Positions 7,165 through 15,609 of a stretch of DNA of 64,000 nt are shown piece by piece. The first letter of the stretch is position 1. The number at the start of each line of letters is the position of its first letter. The notes beneath the pieces were generated by a model. That model made no database searches, was not told the DNA's origin, and was given only the letters and a program-made list of their open reading frames with translations. The translations under genes and the position numbers were made by a program. The DNA comes from JAEUJM01 sp044221555 (lineage in GTDB: Bacteria; Actinomycetota; Acidimicrobiia; Acidimicrobiales; DATDAH01). The stretch lies in contig JBGAOY010000002.1 in NCBI GenBank assembly GCA_044221555.1, positions 1-64,000 of the forward strand. The letters run 5' to 3'.

Positions 7165-8196
7165 ATGCGGGCTGCCCACTGCCCCGCCTACGGGCCCCCC
7201 GAGGTGGTGGAGGTGGGGGAGCAGCCGTCGCCGCCGCTCGGCCCGGGCCAGGTGCGGGTGGCGGTGGAGGCCGCGTCGGTGAACTTCCCCGACGTGTTGC
7301 TGGTGGCCGGCGAGTACCAGATCAAGGTGCCGCCGCCGTTCGTGCCCGGCAGCGAATTCGCCGGCGTGGTGGTCGCGCGCGGCGAAGGAGCCGACGGAGT
7401 GGGTGGGCCGGCGGTGGGTGGGCCGGCGGTGGGTGGGCCGGCGGTGGGTGACCGGGTCTTCGGCACCGGCCTGGTCGGCGCCTTCGCCGAGGAGATCGTG
7501 GTCGCGCCGAGCGCGCTCACCCGCATCCCCGCCGGGGTGAGCGCCGCGCACGCCGCCGCGTTCGGCGTGGCCCACCGCACCGCCCATCACGTGCTGCGCT
7601 CGGTGGCGTCGGTGCAGCCGGGCGAGCAGGTCATCGTGTTGGGCGCCGGCGGCGGCGTGGGCCTGGCCACCGTGCAACTGGCCGTGCTCCTCGGCGCCAC
7701 GGTCACCGCGGTGGCGTCGTCGCCTGAGAAGCTGGCCGTGGCCGAGTCGTGCGGGGCCACCCACCTGATCGACCACTCGACGCTCGACGGTGGGGCAGGC
7801 GGTCTGCGTCAGGCCCTCCGCGCGGTGCTCCCCGAGGGATCCGACGTGGTCGTCGACCCGGTGGGCGGCGACCTGTCCGAGCCGGCGCTGCGCTCGCTGC
7901 ACTGGGGCGGACGGTTCGTCACCGTGGGCTACGCCTCCGGCACCATCCCCCGCATCCCCCTCAACCTGGTGCTGCTCAAGGGCGTGCACATCCTGGGCTT
8001 CGAGTTCCTCTCGTTCATGACCAACCTGCCCGACGAGGCCGAGCGCAACGAGCACGAGGTGCTCGACCTGCTGGCGTCGGGTGCGGTGGTGCCCCACATC
8101 GGCGCCACCTTCACCCTCGACGACACCGTGGCCGCCCTCCGTCACGTGGCCGACGGCAAGGCCATCGGCAAGGTGGTCCTGCAGGTGACCGCCTGA
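7165..8196 (+). CDS. zinc-independent MDR, quinone-oxidoreductase type
   Basis: A 343-residue medium-chain dehydrogenase/reductase. The N-terminal half has the GroES-like fold (ASVNFPDVLLVAGEY, FVPGSEFAGVV); the Rossmann motif is VIVLGAGGGVGLATVQLA at about 150-170. No structural zinc Cys cluster is visible, so it belongs with NADPH:quinone or enoyl reductases. An in-frame 15-bp minisatellite inserts GGPAVGGPAVGGPAVG between the domain-typical GEGADGV and GDRVFG, lengthening a surface loop. ATG 7165 gives the standard family N-terminus. It lies 53 bp after the hydratase, probably in the same operon. Confidence 0.87.
   Translation: MRAAHCPAYGPPEVVEVGEQPSPPLGPGQVRVAVEAASVNFPDVLLVAGEYQIKVPPPFVPGSEFAGVVVARGEGADGVGGPAVGGPAVGGPAVGDRVFGTGLVGAFAEEIVVAPSALTRIPAGVSAAHAAAFGVAHRTAHHVLRSVASVQPGEQVIVLGAGGGVGLATVQLAVLLGATVTAVASSPEKLAVAESCGATHLIDHSTLDGGAGGLRQALRAVLPEGSDVVVDPVGGDLSEPALRSLHWGGRFVTVGYASGTIPRIPLNLVLLKGVHILGFEFLSFMTNLPDEAERNEHEVLDLLASGAVVPHIGATFTLDDTVAALRHVADGKAIGKVVLQVTA
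7399..7450 (+). repeat. in-frame 15-bp minisatellite
   Basis: Three perfect copies of GTGGGTGGGCCGGCG plus half a copy, inside the MDR gene; each adds five residues (VGGPA), so copy-number change keeps the frame. Confidence 0.9.
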
Positions 8197-8231
8197 CCGC
8201 CGCTCCCGCCGCCGCGTCCAGGCACTGCCAT

Positions 8232-8339
8232 CGTTCTCGACGACATAGCGCGCGTATTCAGCGCGTGATGTCGTCGAGAACGGCGGCCTCCACAGACTCG
8301 ACGACATAGCGCGCGGAAAGCGCGCGTCATGTCGTCGAG
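8232..8339. terminator. paired hairpins between convergent genes
   Basis: Two related hairpins in tandem. The first pairs 8232-8253 with 8261-8282 (15 perfect pairs, then a 2-nt mismatch, then a GC clamp). The second pairs 8297-8314 with 8320-8339 and reuses CTCGACGACATAGCGCGC. They separate convergent genes and are probably a bidirectional terminator made by duplication. Confidence 0.7.
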
Positions 8340-8352
8340 AACGCAAGGTTGC

Positions 8353-9189
8353 TCAGGCCGACTGCGCCGACATGCCCTCGATGGCGGCGCAGACACCGCC
8401 GTCGACCAGCACGTCGGTGCCGGTGAGGAAGCCGGCGTCGTCGGACAGCAGGAACGACACCACCGCCGCCACCTCGTCCGCGGTCGCGGTGCGACCCAGC
8501 GGGGTGTGCTCGAGGAGCACCGCCATGAACGGGCTCTCGGCCATCTCCTGCGCGCCCATCGGGGTGTCGATGAGGCCCGGCGACACCGACGTGATGCGGC
8601 CACCCCGGGGCCCGAGGCGGACCGCCTCCCGGCGGACGAATCGGTGGACGCCGCGCTTGGCCCAGGCGTAGGCCATGCCCGAGTCCTCGACCGACTCACC
8701 CACGACGTCGCGGATCCGATCGAGGAAGGCCTCGTGCAGGGGGTCGTCCAGCACGGCGTCGGCGGCCTGCGGCTCGTGGAAGGCCAGGTGGGGCGCCATC
8801 GAGGCGAAGCAGACCATCGCCGTGCCGGTCGTGACCTGGGGGCGCAGGGCCTCGGCCAGTCGGGCGGTGGCCACGAGGTCGACGGTGAAGATGGCCCGCC
8901 AGCCAGCCATGGTGGGGGAGATGCCGGCCGCGTGGGCCACCGCTCGCAGGGTGCCGAGGTCGGCTGCTCGCGCCGCCAACCGGGCCACCCCGCCGGCATC
9001 GGTGACGTCGAGCGCGAACGGCTCGACCGCGGCGCCGCCGTCGATGGCCCCCAGCTCCGCGGCCGCGGCGGTGGCGGCCGCGTCGTCCAGGTCGACCAGC
9101 AGCAACCGGTCGACCATGTTGGCCATGCGGCGGGCGCAGGCCAGGCCCATGCCCCGGCCCGCCCCGGTGGCGATGCCCACGGTGGTCAC
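8353..9189 (-). CDS. SDR family oxidoreductase
   Basis: A 278-residue short-chain dehydrogenase. The cofactor motif TGAGRGMG is at about 8-15, VDLDD ends beta-2 (an acidic residue favouring NAD), HAAGIS is the NNAG equivalent, and the catalytic pair is YAWAK. The ending FLTGTDVLVDGGV is typical. The sequence between the NAG and YxxxK motifs is longer than usual (LDDPLHEAFLDRIRDVVG), as in 3-alpha-hydroxysteroid/carbonyl-reductase-like SDRs, so an alcohol on a bulky substrate is plausible. GTG 9189 has AGGAG just upstream. Confidence 0.83.
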   Translation of the reverse strand: MTTVGIATGAGRGMGLACARRMANMVDRLLLVDLDDAAATAAAAELGAIDGGAAVEPFALDVTDAGGVARLAARAADLGTLRAVAHAAGISPTMAGWRAIFTVDLVATARLAEALRPQVTTGTAMVCFASMAPHLAFHEPQAADAVLDDPLHEAFLDRIRDVVGESVEDSGMAYAWAKRGVHRFVRREAVRLGPRGGRITSVSPGLIDTPMGAQEMAESPFMAVLLEHTPLGRTATADEVAAVVSFLLSDDAGFLTGTDVLVDGGVCAAIEGMSAQSA

Positions 9190-9216
9190 GACGGGGCTCC
9201 TGCCGAGGCGGCGATG

Positions 9217-9480
9217 GGCCGGCCCCGGTCGCGTGCCCGTGCCCGGTCGCGTGCCCGTGCCCGGTCGCGTCCGCCGCCCCGTGCCCGGTCGCGGCCCCGT
9301 GCCCGGTCGCGTGCCCGGTCTCGTCCGTTGCCCTGGCCGGCTTCCTGGGCGTGGCCGTTGCCCTGGCCATTTGCCCGGTTGCGTCCCCGGCCCCCTGCCC
9401 GGTCGCGTGCCCGGTCGCGTCCGTTGCTCTGGCCGGGCTCCTGGCGTCGGCAGCTGCTTCCCCCGGTGCCGCCACGGTCG
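9217..9480. repeat. degenerate CCCGGTCGCG minisatellite
   Basis: Roughly 260 bp built from 12- to 18-bp variants of CCCGGTCGCGTGCCCGTG. It fills most of the 423-bp gap 9190-9612 between divergent genes. No gene is visible in that gap. Confidence 0.8.
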
Positions 9481-9585
9481 GGGCGCCCCCACACGGCTCG
9501 CCCCATGGCCTGCCCCACGGCCTGCACTGCGGCCCGCGTCCACCCGCGGGGTGGCCCGAGCCCGATAACCCTGTTCTGCACGACG

Positions 9586-9600
9586 GGTAACAGTATTCTG
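9586..9600 (+). promoter_or_regulatory. degenerate copy of the AGAAT-type operator
   Basis: GGTAACAGTATTCTG matches GAGAAYANTRTTCTC at 12 of 15 positions and lies 12 bp before the LLM gene start, where TATTCT could also act as a -10 of a leaderless promoter. Confidence 0.45.
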
Positions 9601-9612
9601 AATTCGCCTCCC

Positions 9613-10581
9613 ATGTTCCTCCTGCGCTTCGACCTCCGGGCCCCTGGCCCCACGCCGCCGGCCGACCTCTACGCCGCCGCGCTCGACATGGCCGAGTGGG
9701 GCGAGGAGCACGGCTGCCTGGCCGTCGTCCTGTCGCAGCACCACGGCTCCGACGACGGGTACCTGCCCTCGCCGCTGGTCATGGCGGCGGCGATGGCGGC
9801 CCGCACGCAGACGGTCGGCCTGAGCATCGCCGCCCTGCTCCTGCTGATGTACGACCCCATCAAGTTGGCCGAGGACCTCAACGTGCTCGACCACCTCAGC
9901 CGGGGCCGGGTGTCGGCGATCATCGGGCTGGGGTACCGGCCCGAGGAATTCGCCATGTTCGGGGTGGACCACGCCACCCGCGGTGCGGAGATGGAGGAGC
10001 GGATCGGCGTCCTGCAGGCGGCGCTGGCCGGCGAGACGGTCGCGTGGCGGGGACGCACCGCCTCGGTTCGCCCCCTGCCCTACACCCCCGGCGGCCCCCG
10101 CCTGTCGTACGGCGGCGGCTCGCCGGCGGCGGCGCGCCGGGCGGCGCGGTTCGGGCTGGACTTCGTCGGCGAGGCCGACCGGCCCGAGCTGGCCCGCATC
10201 TACTCGGCCGAGGCCGAGCGGGTGGGGCGGGCCCCCGGTGGGTGCCTCATCCCGTCGGCCGCCTCGCCCAGCTCGGTGTTCGTGGCCGACGACGTGGATC
10301 GGGCGTGGGCCACCATCGGCCCGCACCTGCTCCACGACGCCACCGCCTACGGGGCCTGGCTCGGCGACGACCACGACGCCGTCACCCGCTCGACCGCCAG
10401 CACCGTCGACCAGCTGCGGGCCGAGGCGGCCAACTACCGCATCGTCACGCCGGCGGAGGCTGTCGACCTCATCCACACCCACGGGTACCTCGGCCTCCAG
10501 CCCCTCTGCGGCGGCGTGGCCCCCGACCTCGCGTGGCAGTCGCTCCACCTCATCGAGACCGAGGTGCTGCCCAACCTCTGA
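9613..10581 (+). CDS. LLM class flavin-dependent oxidoreductase
   Basis: A 322-residue luciferase-like TIM-barrel protein that would use F420 or FMN. Family landmarks: AEWGEEHGCLAVVLSQHHG near the N-terminus, then LAEDLNVLDHLSRGRVSAII and LGYRPEEFAMFG. ATG 9613 gives the usual N-terminus; no Shine-Dalgarno is visible and the putative operator/-10 is only 12 bp away, so the mRNA may be leaderless. Substrate unknown. The Trp/His pattern does not settle F420 versus FMN. Confidence 0.83.
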   Translation: MFLLRFDLRAPGPTPPADLYAAALDMAEWGEEHGCLAVVLSQHHGSDDGYLPSPLVMAAAMAARTQTVGLSIAALLLLMYDPIKLAEDLNVLDHLSRGRVSAIIGLGYRPEEFAMFGVDHATRGAEMEERIGVLQAALAGETVAWRGRTASVRPLPYTPGGPRLSYGGGSPAAARRAARFGLDFVGEADRPELARIYSAEAERVGRAPGGCLIPSAASPSSVFVADDVDRAWATIGPHLLHDATAYGAWLGDDHDAVTRSTASTVDQLRAEAANYRIVTPAEAVDLIHTHGYLGLQPLCGGVAPDLAWQSLHLIETEVLPNL

Positions 10582-10614
10582 CCGCCGTGGTGGTGGTGGC
10601 GTGCTCGGGTCGAC

Positions 10615-11397
10615 TCACGCCGTGGTGTGGCGGCCGGCGTTCCAGTGGTCGAGGTGGACCCTGGTCGACCACGACTCGATGCGCGGGCGGTCGGGCCCGG
10701 CGGGCAGCGTGTCGTCGCGGGCGAGGCGCTCGAGGATCGCGTCCAACTCGAGGCTCCGCGTCCACCAGTCGTCGAAGCCGACGTCACCCCGCCGCACCGC
10801 CCGCAGCCATTCGGCGGGCTCACCCTGGATCGGCAGTTGGAGCCGCCCGGTGGTGAGCAGCTCGACGCATTGGTAGCCCAGGCGAGCGCAGTGCATGGCG
10901 TACTTGGTGTCGTAGCCGTGCGCGGCGATCAGTTCGTCGCGCCGTCCGCCACCGCGCCGGCCGTGGCCCCCGCCCCGGAGCCCCAACAGCCGCTCCGCCT
11001 GCGACTGCATGTAGCCGCGGTAACGCGGGATCACGTGGCGGCCGATGAACGCGTCGGCTAGGCCCCGCAGTTCGATCCCGGCCTCGGTGGAGAACTCCAC
11101 CGGCGCCCAGAGCGACATGAGGATCGACGGGTTGCCCGACGCGGCGAGCCGGAGGAAGCGGCGCAGCGAGTGCAGCGTGCGGTCGATGTCGCCCGGGCCG
11201 GAGCGCTGGCCCTCGGGTTGCGTGCGTTGCATGACGGTCGCGAAGCCGTGCTCGTCGAGGCCGACGACCAGGTCCGCGGGCTCGACCACCACACCGAGCT
11301 GATCGAGGTCCTCGCCTCCGGGCAGGCCCGTGCCGTGCGCCGTCGAGCCGACCTCGACGAGCAGGATGGTGCCCTCGGGCAGCGCGGGGATCTCCAT
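10615..11397 (-). CDS. nucleotidyltransferase-fold protein (RlaP/DUF4111-like)
   Basis: A 260-residue protein whose N-terminus carries GSTAHGTGLPGGEDLDQLGV, the GS-x-AHGT...D-x-D pattern of the minimal DNA-polymerase-beta-superfamily nucleotidyltransferases of the RlaP type. EDLD supplies candidate metal ligands. The rest is helical and holds a low-complexity GGGHGRRGGGRRDE loop. RlaP proteins are associated with RNA repair, but no ligase or kinase partner is here, so function is open. The upstream region is a 37-bp minisatellite. ATG 11397 gives the natural N-terminus MEIPALPEG. Confidence 0.7.
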   Translation of the reverse strand: MEIPALPEGTILLVEVGSTAHGTGLPGGEDLDQLGVVVEPADLVVGLDEHGFATVMQRTQPEGQRSGPGDIDRTLHSLRRFLRLAASGNPSILMSLWAPVEFSTEAGIELRGLADAFIGRHVIPRYRGYMQSQAERLLGLRGGGHGRRGGGRRDELIAAHGYDTKYAMHCARLGYQCVELLTTGRLQLPIQGEPAEWLRAVRRGDVGFDDWWTRSLELDAILERLARDDTLPAGPDRPRIESWSTRVHLDHWNAGRHTTA

Positions 11398-11471
11398 CGG
11401 CCGATTCTGCTCGCGGCGGGGCCGCGCTCGGGCGGCGTTTCCCGGGCACGAGATCGCAGGGGTCGCTCGCG

Positions 11472-11582
11472 GGGTCGCTCGCGGGGGTTGCTGGCGGGGC
11501 CGGTCGTGGGGTCGCTCGCGGGGGTTGCTGGCGGGGCCGGTCGTGGGGTCGCGCGCGGGGGTTGCTGGCGGGGCCGGTCGTG
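11472..11582. repeat. 37-bp minisatellite, three copies
   Basis: Copies start at 11472, 11509 and 11546, each with GGGTCGCTCGCGGGGGTTGC or a one-base variant at its head. It lies between two minus-strand genes. The unit encodes no conserved peptide. Confidence 0.9.
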
Positions 11583-11611
11583 GGCACGGACGGTCGGCGT
11601 GCCCGGGAGGG

Positions 11612-12328
11612 CTAACGAACGGCGGCGGAGGCGGCGTCGCAGAGGGCGACGAACTCCTCGGCCTCGTCGGCGGTGAGCACGGCGTAGTCGTGGTCGGTGG
11701 CCCGGTTGGTGAGGGCCTCGGCCTCGTCCCACAGGGCGGCGGTGTCGGGGCCGGCGTCACCCTCCCAGCCGAAGATCGCCGCCATCGGCGACCGGTGGCG
11801 CACGGCGTCGCCCACGTCGAGGCCCACCGCCAGCACCGCGCTGCCGTGGCGGGCCATGCGCAGCTCCCGGAGGGCGTTGAGGTGGTGCAGGGCGGCGGCC
11901 TTGGGGTCGTCGGGCACGGGCAGCGCCCGCCAGCCGGCGAACACCGGGGCGCCGCTGATCGACGCCGACGCGGCGATCGTGTCGGCCAACTCGGCCAGGC
12001 GGGCCCAGTCCACGTCGTCGCCCAGGTGCTCGGCGGCCCAGGGGACGAGGCACCCCGCGAACAGCTCGGCCGCGGCTTCACGGGCCATGACCGACCGTGA
12101 TCCCTCCCAGGCCGTGCGCACCACATGGGGGCTGAAGAACACGAGGCAGGCGGTGACCTGCTCGGCGGTGACGTCGCCCAGCACCCCCGCCCGGCCGGCG
12201 CCGTAGAAGTCCATGCCCTCGAAGCCGGCCTCGCCGCCGACGCCGTAGGTTCCGGGGTCGAGCATGAAGTGCGAGCTCAGCGTGCTGACGGTTCCCGCGG
12301 TGCGGGCCGCGATCGATGTGGCGCCCAT
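11612..12328 (-). CDS. SCO6745-family protein
   Basis: A 238-residue helical protein matching the actinobacterial SCO6745 family, recognisable from HFMLDPGTYGVGGEAGFEG, DFYGAGRAGVLGDV and VVFFSPHVVR-like segments near the N-terminus. No enzymatic role is established for the family and none can be read here. GAGGGGGAACC precedes ATG 12328. A short perfect inverted repeat at 12349 lies just upstream. Confidence 0.72.
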   Translation of the reverse strand: MGATSIAARTAGTVSTLSSHFMLDPGTYGVGGEAGFEGMDFYGAGRAGVLGDVTAEQVTACLVFFSPHVVRTAWEGSRSVMAREAAAELFAGCLVPWAAEHLGDDVDWARLAELADTIAASASISGAPVFAGWRALPVPDDPKAAALHHLNALRELRMARHGSAVLAVGLDVGDAVRHRSPMAAIFGWEGDAGPDTAALWDEAEALTNRATDHDYAVLTADEAEEFVALCDAASAAVR

Positions 12329-12348
12329 GGTTCCCCCTCGTGTCGGAC

Positions 12349-12362
12349 GGGACGATTGTCCC
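12349..12362. promoter_or_regulatory. short inverted repeat GGGAC-GATT-GTCCC
   Basis: Perfect 5-bp arms, 21 bp before the SCO6745 gene start. It could be an operator, but it is short enough to be chance. Confidence 0.3.
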
Positions 12363-12382
12363 AGCGGCCGTGGTGGTCCGGC

Positions 12383-13191
12383 GAACCGGCGCCCGATCCG
12401 GTGGTCCTGCGATCGCAGCATCGCGGGCGTGGCCTGTCATCTCATCAGGTTTGCGGCAGGCGGATCCGACCAGGCGCCTCTCCACCACGCCCCTCTGGGT
12501 CCGGATCGGCGACCCAAGCCCCCTCGCTCCCGTCGCTCGCGCCTTTGACAACAGCGCTGCGACAGCCTGCAGGATCGCGAGATCGCGCCCCAGGACGCGG
12601 CCGTGCGACGACCATGGACAGGTGACGGTCTGGATCGTGCGGACCGGCGCATTCGGTCGCCGTGCGCACGGTCGGACAACCCGACGGCGCGAGGACGGGC
12701 CGAGAGGGCGCCGAGACTCGTCTGCTGGTGCCGTGAGACCCTGTGCGCTGCGACGGGGCGCCCGGAGGGCGAAACGGCCACGCTGCGTGTGCAGATCGAC
12801 GACGGAGCCTGAACTGGAGGCAATCGCCCCCCTCCCCCCGAATCCGGGGGGGGCATTGCCTCGAGTTCGCTGGCGGCGGACCTGGTGGGCACCCAGCGTG
12901 AGATCCGGGCGTCAGCCGGCCCCGTGCTTCGCGTCGTTCCGCCCGGCACACGCCGGTCGAGAGTGGAGCCACGGTCTGGCCGCGCCACCAGGTCGGGTGG
13001 CGGCGCCAGCACCGCTGGTCCGTTCTCGAGACATTGGCCCCCGGGTTCGCCAGCCAGGTGCACGCCAGTCCCGTCGCCCACAGCATCGAGCAACTCGAAG
13101 GCGGCGCATCTGCGGGATGCCCTGGCTGCGCGCGCCCTGCGGCGAGGGCGGCCGAGCAGCCGGATCGCCAACTCGGCGCGAGGGGTTGGGG
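12383..13191. other. non-coding stretch with repeat fragments
   Basis: About 0.8 kb without a credible gene. At 12383-12408 there is a truncated left half of a family A element (GAACCGGCGCCCGAT and on), ending at a GCGATCGC palindrome. A separate hairpin lies at 12811. Long open frames on both strands here have no recognisable composition or motif. Confidence 0.5.
12811..12868. repeat. 58-bp hairpin with GAACT ends
   Basis: Arms GAACTGGAGGCAAT (12811-12824) and ATTGCCTCGAGTTC (12855-12868) pair with one mismatch; the centre is a C-tract facing a G-tract around GAATC. It shares the GAACTGG end with family A but has a different core. Confidence 0.65.
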
Positions 13192-14823
13192 TCAGGCGCC
13201 GTCGGCCTGCAACAGCAGCACGCCGCTCGGGGTGCCGCCGCCGGAGGTGACCACAGCGGTGCGGGCGCCGGCAACCTGGCGGTCGCCGGCGTCGCCCCGC
13301 AACTGGGCGACGGCCTCGTACAGGAACCCGAAGCCGTGGGTGCGGCCCTCGGAGAGTTGGCCGCCATGGGGGTTCACCGGAAGCTCGCCGTCCAGCGCGA
13401 TGCGACGGCCCTGGTCCAGCCAGTCCTGGGCCTCGCCGATGCCGCAGAAGCCCAGCGCCTCGAGCCACGAGACGGCGTTGAACGTGAACCCGTCGTAGAG
13501 CAGGGCCAGGTCGACGTCGGCCGGGCCCAGGTCGGTGCGGGTCCAGAGGTGCGCGGCCTGGCCCATCACCTGGGGCTCGTGGGTGACGGTGTCCTGGTCC
13601 CACGAGATGCGCTCGGTGATCTGGGTGCCGACCGCGTTCACCCGCACGGCGGGACGGGGCAGGTCGCCGGCGACCGACGCGTCCGACACGATCACTGCGA
13701 TCGAGGCATCGCAGGGCACGTCACAGTCGTAGAGGCCGAACGGGGTGGTGATGGTGCGGGCCGACAGGTAGTCGTCCATCGTCATCGGGTCGCGGTAGAT
13801 CGCGGCCGGGTTGCGGGCCGCGTTGGCCCGGCCGTTGAGGGCGATGTAGCCGAGCATCTCGCGGGTGGCGCCGTAGCGGTGCAGGTACTGGCTGGCGTTC
13901 ATCCCGATCCAGTTGGCCGCCGACATCGCCCCGAACGGGGCCCGCCACTCGTGGAACGGCCCTGAGACGCGGCCGCTCCCGCCGGTGGGCCGCAGGCCGA
14001 AGGCCGCGTACGTGGTCTCCCACACGGTGCGGAAGCACAGGACGTGGCGGCACAGCCCGCCGGCCACCGCCAACATGGCGGCGATCACCGACCCGCCGGG
14101 TCCGGGCAGGTCGCCGCCGCCGTTGATCCATGTGGGGTGCAGGCGCAGCGCCTCCTCCACCGCGGTGACGCCGCCCTCGCTCATCCCCATCGGCCCCGCG
14201 CCGGGGTAGGTCGACAGGCCGTCGATGTCGTCGAGGGTGAGGCCGGCGTCGGCCACCGCGGCCAGGCAGGCGTCGACGGTCAGCGAGAGGGGGTCGACCA
14301 TCAGGCGGCGGCCCATCGCCGACCGCCCGATCCCCGACAGCACCGAGCGGTGCTCGAAGCGCTCGTCGCTGACGGGCGGGCGTGGGGTCGGTCGCCGCGG
14401 CTCGGGCACCCGGTCGACCGGGTCGTCCTCACCGGTGACCGCGAACAGCGGGATCCACACGTCGTCCTGCTGCTCGAAGTGCACCTGCACCACCTGCCCG
14501 ACGTGCACGTCGTCGGGCTCGCAGCCGGTGACGTTCGTGGTGAGGTGCACGCCGGGGGCGTCGGCGAGGGCCACGTTGGCCACCACGTACGGCGGCTCGA
14601 ACCCGGGCAGCCACTGCTGGTGGTTCACGGTGACGCCGATCACCGTCGCCCTGCCCGACACCGCGGTGGGCGACCACGCCCGACTGCGACACGCCGGGCA
14701 GATCGGCACCGGCGGGTGCACGAAGGTCAGGCAGTCGTCACAGCGCTGCACCCGCAGGCGCCCGTCGGCCCCCGACGTCCAGAACCACTCGTTCATCGGC
14801 GTGAGCTGCGGCAGCGGTCGCAC
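13192..14823 (-). CDS. DUF35 zinc-ribbon/OB-fold fused to thiolase-like domain
   Basis: A 543-residue fusion. Residues 1-145: N-terminal helix ending NEWFWTSGADG, a zinc ribbon (Cys28, 31, 42, 45 in RCDDC...CPAC) and an OB fold, i.e. DUF35. Residues about 155-543: a thiolase-like/lipid-transfer-protein domain with LLYDGFTFNAVSWLEALGFC and NPHGGQLSEGRTHG. In steroid side-chain degradation, Ltp2-type aldolases work with a separate DUF35 partner to cleave a beta-hydroxyacyl-CoA; here both parts are one chain. A retro-aldol or thiolytic C-C cleavage is therefore likely, substrate unknown. GTG 14823 (start RPLPQLTP) has GGGAG upstream. The non-palindromic motif lies 34 bp upstream. Confidence 0.85.
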   Translation of the reverse strand: MRPLPQLTPMNEWFWTSGADGRLRVQRCDDCLTFVHPPVPICPACRSRAWSPTAVSGRATVIGVTVNHQQWLPGFEPPYVVANVALADAPGVHLTTNVTGCEPDDVHVGQVVQVHFEQQDDVWIPLFAVTGEDDPVDRVPEPRRPTPRPPVSDERFEHRSVLSGIGRSAMGRRLMVDPLSLTVDACLAAVADAGLTLDDIDGLSTYPGAGPMGMSEGGVTAVEEALRLHPTWINGGGDLPGPGGSVIAAMLAVAGGLCRHVLCFRTVWETTYAAFGLRPTGGSGRVSGPFHEWRAPFGAMSAANWIGMNASQYLHRYGATREMLGYIALNGRANAARNPAAIYRDPMTMDDYLSARTITTPFGLYDCDVPCDASIAVIVSDASVAGDLPRPAVRVNAVGTQITERISWDQDTVTHEPQVMGQAAHLWTRTDLGPADVDLALLYDGFTFNAVSWLEALGFCGIGEAQDWLDQGRRIALDGELPVNPHGGQLSEGRTHGFGFLYEAVAQLRGDAGDRQVAGARTAVVTSGGGTPSGVLLLQADGA

Positions 14824-14856
14824 GGTTCTCCCGGTCCCGGCGGCCCTCCCGCCGTG

Positions 14857-14873
14857 TGACGCCGACGTTAGAC
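14857..14873 (-). promoter_or_regulatory. candidate non-palindromic operator
   Basis: TGACGCCGACGTTAGAC, an exact match to TGACGNNGAYGTTAGAC shared with 46652 and 51485. It lies 33-50 bp before the DUF35-thiolase start. On the gene strand TAACGT could alternatively be a -10. Confidence 0.6.
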
Positions 14874-14902
14874 GGCCGCCGCCGCCGTTCTGGTGGCCGG
14901 CG

Positions 14903-14982
14903 ACGTCCGCGCGGCGACGTCCGCGCGGGAACGTCGCGCGGGAACGTCGCGCGGGAACGTCGCGCGGCAACGTCGCGCGGCG
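14903..14982. repeat. 13-14-bp minisatellite
   Basis: Six tandem copies of ACGTCGCGCGGGA and close variants. The remainder of the 736-bp gap 14874-15609 holds a hairpin at 15300 and an operator-like site at 15551; no gene is visible. Confidence 0.85.
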
Positions 14983-15299
14983 ACAGGAGCGGCCAGAAGG
15001 CCAAGTGCGGTTGTCCTGCGGTCGCCCCGCCGGCGGCGCGGGTTCGGCGCGAGAGTGCGGCGGTCGCTTCTCCCGCCCCGGACCTCCCACCGATCGGGCG
15101 TGCGCTCGACGCTCGACCGCCCCTGTGCCGGCAGCACCACGCCAGCGAGCAACGGCCAAGCGCAGAGAACGGGGTGGGATGGCGGCGTCCGGACTGACCG
15201 CTTCATCGTCCTTGTCGGCATGGACAGGGCCCCGCAACCTCGGCTATCGGGGCCGTTGTCTCACGGACCGTGGCGATGCCGGGCGGCTGGAAGGCAGGT

Positions 15300-15337
15300 G
15301 GAGGAAATAGCCGTCACGGGTGACTGGTATTTCCTCC
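15300..15337. repeat. intergenic hairpin
   Basis: GGAGGAAATA (15300-15309) pairs with TATTTCCTCC (15328-15337); a second inner stem GTCAC/GTGAC closes a tiny loop. Function unknown. Confidence 0.5.
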
Positions 15338-15550
15338 AGAACGCCCGATCGCGGCGCCGGTGAGCCGTGGCGCCCACGGAGGGTGGCGACCGAAGCCACG
15401 GGACGGCGGTACCGCAGTCCCCTCCCCGCTCTCCGCGCCGTTGGCCGTCCTGTCGTCTCGCGCGGGCCGGGCCAAGCGGGCCCGTTCGACTCGTCAGGGT
15501 CGCCTCGAGTCGCACGGTCACGGCGCCGCCGCCGGACCCGCCGGCAGAGT

Positions 15551-15567
15551 TGACGCCACTGTTAGAG
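15551..15567 (+). promoter_or_regulatory. degenerate non-palindromic operator copy
   Basis: TGACGCCACTGTTAGAG matches TGACGNNGAYGTTAGAC at all but three positions, 43 bp before the SDR start, but in the opposite orientation relative to its gene from the other copies. Confidence 0.45.
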
Positions 15568-15609
15568 GAACCTACGGTCCCGGGCGACCCAGGGGGAGAG
15601 CGACAGCAC

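Noticed and set aside
10615..11397. Nucleotidyltransferase as part of an RNA-repair operon
   Set aside because: No RNA ligase, kinase-phosphatase or methyltransferase gene lies beside it.
11472..11582. 37-bp direct repeats resembling CRISPR repeats (also at 20418)
   Set aside because: The units are contiguous with no unique spacers, and no cas gene is present; they are tandem minisatellites.
14857..14873. TAACRT read as a plain -10 promoter element
   Set aside because: The conservation extends over 15 fixed bases and one copy is inverted relative to its gene, which fits an operator better; not fully excluded.
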